Below are positions 36,601 to 44,700 of a stretch of 64,000 nt of DNA, piece by piece. The translations under genes were made by a program, and so were the position numbers. The first letter of the stretch is position 1, and each line of letters starts with the position of its first letter. Under the pieces are notes generated by a model. That model worked only from the letters and a program-made list of their open reading frames with translations, had not been told where the DNA came from and ran no database searches. Source of the stretch: CAIRDP01 sp037134895 (GTDB lineage Bacteria > Bacteroidota > Bacteroidia > Bacteroidales > FEN-979); contig JBAXLI010000007.1 in assembly GCA_037134895.1 (NCBI GenBank), positions 34,448 to 98,447 on the forward strand, given 5' to 3'.

Positions 36601-37763
36601 GGTTTGAATTTGTAATCCAGGCAGCAGGCTCTGCATCGATTGAGTTTATGGCTACCCCCGGGATCGGAAAGGTTGGCCTTGAATGGAACCGGGCCGGAAC
36701 AGAGGATGCCATGGGTTATAATATGTACCGTCAGCAGAATATAACTGATACAACTTTTTCTTCCCCGATCCGGATCAATACCACTCTGATCACCGATACA
36801 CTGTATACCGATTATGCAGTTCTCCCGAATAATACATATCATTATTACTACAAAGTGGTTGGCACAGACCTTGCCGAAAGCGACAGCAGCAAAAAGGTTA
36901 CAGCAACTCCTTTGAATGCAGCTAACGGGGATGCCAATGGGGACGGACTGGTCAATGTGCTGGATATTACTACCGTAATTTCATACATGCTGAGCCAGAA
37001 CCCTCAACCATTCCTGTTTGATGCTGCGGATGTGAATAATGACAACGCCATCGATATCCTCGATGTAATCGGGATTGTTAACCTGATCAATGGAAAGAAG
37101 AAAGCAGGGAGTATTTTCACGGGCACCAATCCTGACCCGGCATATATCTGCCTGGATTCAAACGCGATCACGTTCCGCAGCCAGGGACAGGTTGCTGCTC
37201 TTCAGCTTGAGTTGACGGGCAAGAATATCGCTGACATAGAACTTATGTGTAAACAAAATGGATTTGAGTTTGCCCAAGGGGTCGTGAAGGGAAAACTCAC
37301 AGGGATCCTTTACAACATGAACAATCATACCCTTCCCGGTAATGGGAACAATCCGCTGACCTTGCTTTCAATCAACAATAAACAAAACCTTGATTGGGGA
37401 GAAGTGAAAGCAGGTGACATCGAAGGGAATAAAGTCATTGTGATCAAAAGCAAGGGATCATATCCTGACGATAATAATTTCAATCTACAGGCTCATCCAA
37501 ACCCCTTCACCCAAGCGGTGACTATCAACTTCAATCTACCCGAAGAATCCAAAGTGGAAATTAAACTTTACGATATCCAGGGAAAATTGGTGAGTGTTCT
37601 GATGGATAAGGAATTAAAAGAGGGCCTGCACTGGATCAACTGGAACGGAACGGACCTGAATAACCATGCCTTGTCATCGGGTACTTACTTCTGCAAACTC
37701 GAAGGCCAGGCCAAATCGGGAAATGCCTTCCACAAGGAGATCAAATTGATTTATACAAAATAA
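33693..37763 (+). CDS. Secreted S8 subtilisin-like protease with canonical type I dockerin and T9SS tail
   Basis: An in-frame ATG exists at 33654, but the ATG at 33693 gives a normal signal peptide (MRNSVKKVFSLLIIAFL to VVYSQ) and follows an A-rich leader, so I prefer it. In this numbering the prodomain is about 40-150 and the S8 domain 165-455, with Asp196 (IIDTGVDWAHPDL), His251 (NSHGTHVAG), Asn342 (AAAGN) and Ser427 (GTSMASP). A CARDB-like domain, a short beta-helix region and an FN3-like domain follow. The canonical dockerin is about 1078-1139, with DANGDGLVNVLD and DVNNDNAIDILD loops almost identical to those of the subtilase at 14945. A FlgD-like T9SS tail ends it. Like that paralogue, it lacks the cohesin-like domain after the dockerin. 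One base separates it from the one-cohesin gene and it is in the same cluster as the three-cohesin scaffoldin, its probable partners (inferred). Confidence 0.92.
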   Translation: MRNSVKKVFSLLIIAFLTSSVVYSQNSPGFANLHNLDPYNPDFAKGVVLVKFKDEVPIVLQKTKSSLKTGINTVDDFISRHKVITLEKVFANEEKREVNKSMTTPDGQTHEVPQLFNIYKFKADANEDVKKMVEELKSDPLVDFAEPDYYFYSQATEPNDPMASQQWYLGAFPGVNAKAAWDTTTGDTTQIIGIIDTGVDWAHPDLAPNIWRNWGEIPGNGIDDDGNGKIDDVRGWDFVNNDNNPMDDNSHGTHVAGIAAAKGNNSIGIAGIAWNAKIMPIKVMQSSGYGSASDIANGINYARLKGATILNLSLGSYGESFTLKTALENAYSTAVIVAAAGNDGYKIDPPFPPAPLYAPHFPACYSWVIGVQATTQTGELASFSNFDPSGPIDYTNAYGHNYEMRAPGVGILSTFPGGGYHLLNGTSMASPVVAGGVALIKSHRPAISTEELFAILIQSSSGGNLNIFAALNHVLVPNLKYVSNTIVDTLTGDDRDGKGDAGETIQLFLKVKNAGGSADSVWTKLRFAPFEDTTVATILDSTSFIGTISTYGTMTGQTDPFKIYIKPTVANNRDIMFQYEIGSKDNSEVTSGTLKITITNGVELGGHYYGTKHLTQNKLYLVTSNTVFDTLKIDPGTRIQISDEKSIFVSRKMICNGKPDSMIVFTQNGSGYWLQIKNVSGNPQQMKYCVFEYFGVSSSVAGFPTHIDGFRIHNSIFRYGKIHFTSVLNSDSITKCLFFNNFATYMTNFGNINIFQNNIISGNTCTQWDNPTFLNSGMSLQLSRNFRNNSIFSNDKYNLSAPYPASWGIFKLSPIYWGTTDSLTIEHSIYDFFENSTFPIVDGFDSAQATPSAFCHGHVWKILIDSVEINKYDHPYSANNGRGIVGLGIHKFDVYFNRPMDASVTPFLTFGVREPYTQKIVAESASWSSDFKRWTAYFNIGIETGDGVQRVRVAMAQDNDHFEIPIENSRFEFVIQAAGSASIEFMATPGIGKVGLEWNRAGTEDAMGYNMYRQQNITDTTFSSPIRINTTLITDTLYTDYAVLPNNTYHYYYKVVGTDLAESDSSKKVTATPLNAANGDANGDGLVNVLDITTVISYMLSQNPQPFLFDAADVNNDNAIDILDVIGIVNLINGKKKAGSIFTGTNPDPAYICLDSNAITFRSQGQVAALQLELTGKNIADIELMCKQNGFEFAQGVVKGKLTGILYNMNNHTLPGNGNNPLTLLSINNKQNLDWGEVKAGDIEGNKVIVIKSKGSYPDDNNFNLQAHPNPFTQAVTINFNLPEESKVEIKLYDIQGKLVSVLMDKELKEGLHWINWNGTDLNNHALSSGTYFCKLEGQAKSGNAFHKEIKLIYTK

Positions 37764-37764
37764 A

Positions 37765-38541
37765 ATGAAAAAGACCATACTTATTTTGCTCTTGTTTCTT
37801 GCAGCCCTGCCGTTATTCAAAGCCGCAGCCCAGAACATCCTGATCTCCGACAGCGCGGCCTGCAGGCCAAACGATACCGTGGTAGTTTCGATTGAAATTG
37901 ATAATTCGAAACAATTCATCTCATTCCAGTTCGATCTGCAGCTCCCTGACAAGGTGACTTATATAGGCTATTCTCTGCAGCTAAGCAGCCGCTCCACCAA
38001 TCATGTGGCCATCGGAAACCTTGTTGGGAACAACACGGTAAGAGTTCTTGCCTATTCGCCAAACAACGCTGCCTTCCTCGGAAATTCAGGCAAGGTGATC
38101 TCATTCAAGCTTGCCGTGGGAAATACCAGGGGTGTGTTCCCGCTGACTCTGACCAATGCTATCATCGGTGACAGTTTGTCGATCAATATCCTTACAGGGA
38201 TCAGAAATGGTCCGCTTTCGGTATATCCGCTGGGAATCAATGAAAATAAGAACCATGGACCTGTGCTGGATTTCAAGGTGATCCCGAACCCTGTCAGGGA
38301 AAACTCTATGATAGAATTCACCCTGGAACATTCTTCAAGAATTGAGATCAGCCTGATCGATGAATTGGGAAAGCAGTTATGCGTTGAACCTTTGGGAGAA
38401 TTTACCGAAGGCCTTCACCACATTAAAATACCCTTGAACATTAGTGCAATGATCTCCAGCCACAGCCTGTATTATCTCGGTCTGCAAGCTCGTTCGCAAA
38501 GCATGACAAACTCTGTAACTTTCAAAGCAATCTTAAAATAA
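37765..38541 (+). CDS. Small secreted one-cohesin protein with T9SS tail (candidate anchoring scaffoldin)
   Basis: A 258-residue protein. Signal peptide 1-22 (FKAAAQ). One cohesin-like beta-sandwich at about 24-152 (VVSIEIDNSKQFISFQFDL, then NHVAIGNLVGNNTVRVLAYS) closely resembles the three cohesins of the next gene (type B here). The rest, about 167-258, is a T9SS sorting domain (IPNPVRENSMIEF). With nothing but a socket and a secretion/anchoring tail, it looks like a minimal cell-surface anchor for a dockerin partner. It starts one base after the stop of the canonical-dockerin subtilase and ends 7 bases before the three-cohesin scaffoldin, so co-expression is very likely. The cohesin call is by pattern; the closest alternative is an unrelated Ig-like adhesin domain. 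Confidence 0.82.
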   Translation: MKKTILILLLFLAALPLFKAAAQNILISDSAACRPNDTVVVSIEIDNSKQFISFQFDLQLPDKVTYIGYSLQLSSRSTNHVAIGNLVGNNTVRVLAYSPNNAAFLGNSGKVISFKLAVGNTRGVFPLTLTNAIIGDSLSINILTGIRNGPLSVYPLGINENKNHGPVLDFKVIPNPVRENSMIEFTLEHSSRIEISLIDELGKQLCVEPLGEFTEGLHHIKIPLNISAMISSHSLYYLGLQARSQSMTNSVTFKAILK

Positions 38542-38548
38542 TCCGATC

Positions 38549-41500
38549 ATGAAAACAATTGGCAAACACATCTGTATCCTGGCCGTCGCTATTTTGCTTC
38601 CACAACTGTCGTTTCAGTTAATGGCTGCAAATACAATGAAGCTCAGCAATCACACGGTTGGCGCCAACCAGGTCTTCACAGTGAGAGTCGACATCGAGAA
38701 TACTTCGGCGTTCACGGCATTCCAGCTGGACGTGCCGGTGCCGGCCGGTTTTTCGTATATTGCCAATTCGGCTGTATTCGATACTGCAAGGGTCAGCACT
38801 CAATCTCTGCAGGCCGAAATGGTCCCTGGCAATAAGCTAAGGATAGTCGGCTATTCTCAGAATAATGTCCTTTTTGAAGGCGATTCGGGGACCATTGTCA
38901 GATTTCAGATCAGATCGGGTTACACACCGGGGACCTTTCCTCTTACGATGCTGAACCCGGTCATTGGGGATACAAACGGAGTGAATATTCTTACCAGCCC
39001 GGTCAACGGTTCTGTGCTGCTCCAGGCCCCCGATATCAATATAACTGCCACCAGCATTAACTTTGACCGCACCCCTCTTGGCCAGTCCACCACCCGCAAT
39101 CTTACCATTCAAAACACCGGGAACCTTCCCTTGAATGTCACAGGTGTTACGTTTTCTTCAAGTTATTTCGAAGTCGTTGGGAATTCCTCTTTTACCGTAA
39201 ACCCAGGGGCAAACTACCAGCTCACCGTTAAATTCAATTCGGTGATCCGGGGTCAGTATAATAAAATTATGACGATCACATCAAATGACCCGGATGAAGG
39301 AACCTTGATTTTAAACCTCATCGCCCGTGCCTTTGCAGTTAATGAATTACATACGGGAACTATGTTCGCTTATTCAGGCAAGCAGGCAACTCTCTCCTAT
39401 TCTATCAACAATATGGATCCATTTACCGGTTTTCAGTTTGATGTTCAACTTCCTTCACCTATGACCTATGTTCCCGGATCGGCAATATTAACCGGACGCA
39501 AGACTAATCATGTGGTCAGCGCCAATACCATCCCCGGCAACAAACTCAGGGTCGTGGCCTATTCACCAAACAAGCAAGTGTTCGGTGGAAGCACGGGCAA
39601 TGTAGTTACCTTGACTTTCAACGTCAACGGAACGGGAGGCAGCTATCCGCTCGCCTTATCAAATGTTGTTATAGGTGACACCAACAGCCAGAACTGCCTT
39701 TCCGATTCTTACAATGGAAGTCTTACTGTTGCTTCGCCCTTAATTTCCAGCGCCACAACCCTGGCCTTCGGCGATGTTTCTGTACTGACATTTAAACAAT
39801 TACCTTTAAGGGTCTTCAACTACGGCACCGACACTTTAAAAATTTCAAGCATTCAACTCACGAATGCATCATTTGTATTGCTCACAACTTACCCTCTGCA
39901 AATCCTTCCCGGCCAGTATTCCGATCTGCAATTGAAGTTTCAACAATCTGTAAAGGGAGGATATGCCGGGCAGATGAAAATGTTTACCAACGACCCGGTT
40001 CGTCCAATTTACCTGGTAACTCTAAGCGGCACTGCCTTTACGCCTAATTACCTTTTAATTCCCGCCCTGAGCTGCAAAAATATTGATTCGGTGTGGGTCC
40101 CTGTAAAAGTCAATAACATTGAACCTTTCGTTGCATTTCAGTTTGACCTTGAATTTCCGTCATGCATGCATTATATTACAGGATCCGGCGTCTTGACATC
40201 GAGAGTTAGTAACGCCAGCCTCACAGTTCAAACTGTGAATGCCACGAAAATTCGTGTCCTGGCCTACTCCATATTACAAAACCCGTTTACAGGTGATACC
40301 GGGACCATAGTAAACCTGAGATTCGCTGTGAATTCAAGCAATCAGAACGTTACATCGGGCAGCCTTAGCCTGAGCGGAGCCATTGTTGGCAACGCCCTGA
40401 TGCAGAATATTTTGTATCATTCGACCAATGGGACAATCACATTCCGGTTTCCGCATATTCTATCAGGTACCCTGGTATACAATAATTCTTCAAATACGCC
40501 CATGGATTCGGCGTGGATGATCTTGCAGCAGAATGGTTTAAAGCTGGATTCAGTGCGGACCACCACCTCCGGCGCCTTCTCCTTTCAGAATATCTATGAC
40601 GGGATATACCGTATTAAAGGAAAGACCCATAAACCCTGGAGCGGTGTAAACGGTACAGATGCACTGAAGGTGCAACGTCATTTTGCCGGTCTTGAGCTCC
40701 TTACCATTCCGATTCGTCTCACCGGAGCCGATGTCAATAATTCGAACAGCATTAACGGAACCGATGCTTTAAAGATCAAACGAAGATTTGCAGGTTTGGA
40801 TACCATCTTTGCAAGGCCAGACTGGATTTTCGAAAAGAATACCGGCAGTGACTCGGTGGTCATGGTTAACAGTAACACCACTGTCAGTTTCTATGCGTTA
40901 TGCACAGGCGATGTGAATGGATCCTACGTCCCGACAACCGGAGCGAAATCAGGACAGGCTCTTGAGATTTCCAATTCAACAACCATACCGGTGGCCGCAA
41001 ACCAGGAAATTTACCTGCCGATCACCGTTGATCAGGATTGCGATATGGGAGCGTTTTCGGTGGTCCTCGACTTCCCGGCAAGCCTGGTTGATGTCATGGA
41101 GGTCTCTTTTGTGGGCGGACAGCCATATTATTCGGTGAAAGGCGGGAGGTTGAATATCGTATGGTCGGAGCTGAACGGATTAATGGTCAGCCGTCATGAA
41201 CCCTTTGCATTCATTAAAGTGAGAACATCAGCTTCATTTACTGCGGATGACATCGTCGCATTCACCAATGCTTCTCCGCTTACCGAGTTAGCCGACCGCA
41301 GTGGCAGCGCCGTCAGAGGTGCACAGATATCAATCCCCTCATTGTCGTTTTTGAGTGATAACAATGGATCAGGATTTCAGCTGTACCCGAATCCTGCAAT
41401 CAGCCGCTCATTCCTGTTCTTTAATACAAGCGAGGAAGGTACTGCAACGGTCAGAGTGTTTGACGTTTTAGGCCGTTGTGTTGAGTCGGTGGGCCCCGTT

Positions 41501-41635
41501 TCTGCAGTGAAAGGACTGAATAAAATGGACCTCGATTTCAGTCATCTGAAAAAGAACCTGTACAAGCTGTCATTCGAATTTTCGGGTCCGGCTCAAAGTT
41601 TCAAAGAGGTAAAAAGCATTGTTGCCGGGAATTGA
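38549..41635 (+). CDS. Three-cohesin scaffoldin with its own unusual dockerin and T9SS tail
   Basis: Signal peptide 1-27. Three similar type-B cohesins at about 29-158, 265-395 and 500-633 share FTAFQLDVPVPAGF-type strands, a LRVVAYSPN motif and a PLALSNVVIGD motif. Two ASH (choice-of-anchor D-like) Ig domains at about 160-262 and 396-497 act as spacers. Then an X-like module 635-695 (YNNSSNTPMDSAWM), unusual dockerin 698-800 (GVNGTDALKVQRHFAG, GADVNNSNSINGTD, TGDVNGSY), C-type cohesin-like domain 803-930 and T9SS tail about 943-1028. Three sockets plus one plug is the layout of an adaptor scaffoldin: it could load up to three dockerin enzymes and itself plug into another cohesin. The nearest enzyme is the canonical-dockerin subtilase two genes upstream. 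Binding pairs are inferred. Confidence 0.88.
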   Translation: MKTIGKHICILAVAILLPQLSFQLMAANTMKLSNHTVGANQVFTVRVDIENTSAFTAFQLDVPVPAGFSYIANSAVFDTARVSTQSLQAEMVPGNKLRIVGYSQNNVLFEGDSGTIVRFQIRSGYTPGTFPLTMLNPVIGDTNGVNILTSPVNGSVLLQAPDINITATSINFDRTPLGQSTTRNLTIQNTGNLPLNVTGVTFSSSYFEVVGNSSFTVNPGANYQLTVKFNSVIRGQYNKIMTITSNDPDEGTLILNLIARAFAVNELHTGTMFAYSGKQATLSYSINNMDPFTGFQFDVQLPSPMTYVPGSAILTGRKTNHVVSANTIPGNKLRVVAYSPNKQVFGGSTGNVVTLTFNVNGTGGSYPLALSNVVIGDTNSQNCLSDSYNGSLTVASPLISSATTLAFGDVSVLTFKQLPLRVFNYGTDTLKISSIQLTNASFVLLTTYPLQILPGQYSDLQLKFQQSVKGGYAGQMKMFTNDPVRPIYLVTLSGTAFTPNYLLIPALSCKNIDSVWVPVKVNNIEPFVAFQFDLEFPSCMHYITGSGVLTSRVSNASLTVQTVNATKIRVLAYSILQNPFTGDTGTIVNLRFAVNSSNQNVTSGSLSLSGAIVGNALMQNILYHSTNGTITFRFPHILSGTLVYNNSSNTPMDSAWMILQQNGLKLDSVRTTTSGAFSFQNIYDGIYRIKGKTHKPWSGVNGTDALKVQRHFAGLELLTIPIRLTGADVNNSNSINGTDALKIKRRFAGLDTIFARPDWIFEKNTGSDSVVMVNSNTTVSFYALCTGDVNGSYVPTTGAKSGQALEISNSTTIPVAANQEIYLPITVDQDCDMGAFSVVLDFPASLVDVMEVSFVGGQPYYSVKGGRLNIVWSELNGLMVSRHEPFAFIKVRTSASFTADDIVAFTNASPLTELADRSGSAVRGAQISIPSLSFLSDNNGSGFQLYPNPAISRSFLFFNTSEEGTATVRVFDVLGRCVESVGPVSAVKGLNKMDLDFSHLKKNLYKLSFEFSGPAQSFKEVKSIVAGN

Positions 41636-41683
41636 TAATCCGGAAGCAAAATGGTTTTTGTAATGATGAAAACACTGATCCAT

Positions 41684-41712
41684 CACTGAAATAAAAGATA
41701 TTTACTTCAGTG
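41684..41712. terminator. Candidate bidirectional terminator between convergent genes
   Basis: CACTGAA pairs with TTCAGTG around a loop that can itself pair AATA with TATT, followed by TTTAAAAA. It lies between the stops at 41635 (+) and 41746 (-), where a shared terminator is expected. The stem is short and interrupted. Confidence 0.4.
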
Positions 41713-41745
41713 TTTAAAAACTGATTATCACAGGCCAGGTTGACA

Positions 41746-44700
41746 TTACCTGCTCACGATAACCTTTTGCAGGTAATCTTTCTGTTTCCCGTTGAAAGTG
41801 AATGAAAGTTTCAAGGTGTAAAGGCCTGCAAGCAGTTCTTTGGTTTGAATGACCAGCCTGGAATTTCCTTTTTCAAACCTTTGCATGGGAATTGCTTTTA
41901 TCTCCCTGCCCACTATATCCAGCATTTTCATGCTGCCTTCTGCAGCAGAGTTCAATTGAAATTCCAGGGTAACATAATCTTTTGCCGGATTTGGGTAGAC
42001 CTTGCATGAGCTTATCAATTCACCATAATCATTGATGCCGTTTTGTTTTAATGGTTTTATGGTCAGGCTTGAAAGTTCAGCGAGAGAGATTGTCTCGCCA
42101 AGTTCATCAGCAAGTTCCGATTCCATGCCGGGGGACAGTTCTATGGTCCGATCGCCGGAGAAGTCCTCTTTTGCCCTGAGTTTCAGTGTCAGTAAGGTCT
42201 CTCCTGCTTTCAGATTAATCGTCTGAAGCTCCGACCAGGCAATACGCAGCTGGCCGGGAAGAAGGTTAAACACAGGGGCTCCGTTACTGATTTGAACGTC
42301 CTGCACCTCAATCAGGTCTTCAGGATAGGGAATTACCAGGGAAATAGCGCTTACATTGATATCGTTCCTGGCTTTAACCGGCAGTTCAAAAACCTTGCCG
42401 GGAGTGACTTCTATCGTTCCTTCGGATGTGAATTCTATTTTTCTGTCAATCCAGTCACCCGGAGCGGGTACATTGGACCCATTTACATCGCCAACGCATA
42501 ATCCATAAAAATTCTGGATCAATGCGGCTCCGTTGATAATGATCGTATCGCCTCCAAGTACCTGTTTCGAGAAAGTCCAGTCTCCCCGCATAAATGAATT
42601 ATCCAAGCCTGAAAAACGCCTTTTGATCTTGATCGCATCGGTGGCATTGATCGAATTGCTGAGGTTAACATCCGCAGCATTTAGTCTTACAGGTTCAGTC
42701 AGCAATTCAAGCCCGGCAAAATGCCTCTGCACCTTGATGGCATCCGTTGCATTCACGCTCGACCAGGCTTTGTTGGTCCTTGCCGAGAGTGTATAGGTTC
42801 CATCTGCCTTTCCCGTAAATGAATAGGCTCCCGATAAGGTAGTTTGTGTGGAATCAATGCGGATGTCATTCTGCCTGAGTATTATCCATAATGAATCCAG
42901 TGGGGAGTTGGCTGTATTATTGTAAACAAACATTCCATTCAGAGGCCAGCCTGTTAAGGTATGGACCTCTCCATCCCTGTAAAAAAGAGCCGTTGGAATG
43001 TCAATCAAGGTGTTTCCGATAGAATCTGCATAAGCACAATCCTGGCCGCTGTTTTCGGTATTATTCCATGTCAAACCTGTCGCACCTGTAATGTGAGTGA
43101 AGAGGAGGTCGGCAAGTTTACTGCCATCGGAGAGGGTCGCGGGAGTCAAATCAGACCAGCTGATTATCACCTTGCTTAAGGTTGATGAAACTGATGTATT
43201 GTTAACGATTAATCCGCTTAAAGCCCCGTTAATATTAGCAGATCCCAAATAAGTCAACACTGAGGGGTTATAATCAAGGCGAAGAGACAGGGCTGTGATT
43301 TTTCTGAATTTGTCAACTTTTACAGGTACTGAGATGGATGTATTGTCAGCGGCCGGGATGGTGTCGGTATATGTGACAGGAGCGTGTTTTAAGGCATTAA
43401 GAATCGTGAAAGCGGCATCACTGATGTCAAAAGCGTTTGTATTTGCAGTGCTCGTTACTTTTACCTTGCAGGTTACTGAAATTACATTTGGGTTTGGATT
43501 TGGCACATTCCATGAATATGATCCCGATGTGGCCGGTGTGCTTGGGATAATGGTAGTCCAGTTTGCCCCATTGTCGGTTGAATAAGCGATGGTAACATTA
43601 ACGACATTGGTCGCATTCCATGTTATTGTATGGTTGGTCCCGCTTATCCATGTTTCACCACCGTTGGGTGAGATGAGCTGAATCGGGCTGGATGTCATAA
43701 AACTTAATTGTTCACCATAAGCGGTTCCCCCGCCGTTTACAGCGTATGCTCTCACATAGTAAAGAGTAGCGGCTGTTAATCCTGTTATATTACTAAGAAA
43801 ACCACCTGCTCCAATGCCATTTAAGGTGTGGCTGCCGCTAACTACAGGATCTATAGTTGTGCTCCAGCAAACTCCTCTTGAAGTCACTGTTGCTCCTCCG
43901 CCAACGGCAATGGTTCCTCCGGTGCTAGCCGTAGTTTGAGTTATTCCAGTGATAGCCTCCGTTGTTATAGATGGAAAGGTTACAAAAGATATTTCGTTCC
44001 CATACACTGTCCCGTTGGAATTTGTTGCAAAAGCCCTTAAATAATATAATGTGTTGGATATTAGCCCGGTAAGATTAGCTGTGAATATTCCTGTTCCGCT
44101 TCCACTTATGAGGGAACTGTTTGAAGTAGTCGGACCCGCACTTGTGCTCCAGCAAACTCCCCTCGTTGTAACTGGGCATCCGCCATCGGACGTCACGTTC
44201 CCCCCCGATGTGGCAGTGTTCTGCGTTATATTTATTATCAGAGATGAAGTGACGGTGGGTGTGGTCGTTGTGCCGTCGGTATTTTTAATACAACGGAGTG
44301 GAAAACCTGCCGTTTTGGGATATGAAGAAATATAACTGGAGGTGCTGGTGAACATTAAAATCCAGCCGGCCGTGGCATTTTGCTGTTTGCTGCTCCAATA
44401 AATACCCTTAACGCCGCGGTAAGAGAGGGCTCCGTTGCCCATTTCAAGCATCCCTGCAGCATGCATCTTTAATGGAGAATTCCACGGTCCGTCCCAGTTA
44501 TTCCAGTTCCCGCTCGCATCCACATTATTCCATTCGGAATCGGTAGGAACACGCCATCCGCAGCCGAGTTCAATGTTACATGGGTCATTTGAAGCTTCCC
44601 AGTCAAGGCTTTCATTTATGGATGTTATCCATGCAGTATTTGGTGTTCTGGATGAACCGTTGTGTTTGTATCCTTGTTTACGGTTAAACTGCCAGTACCA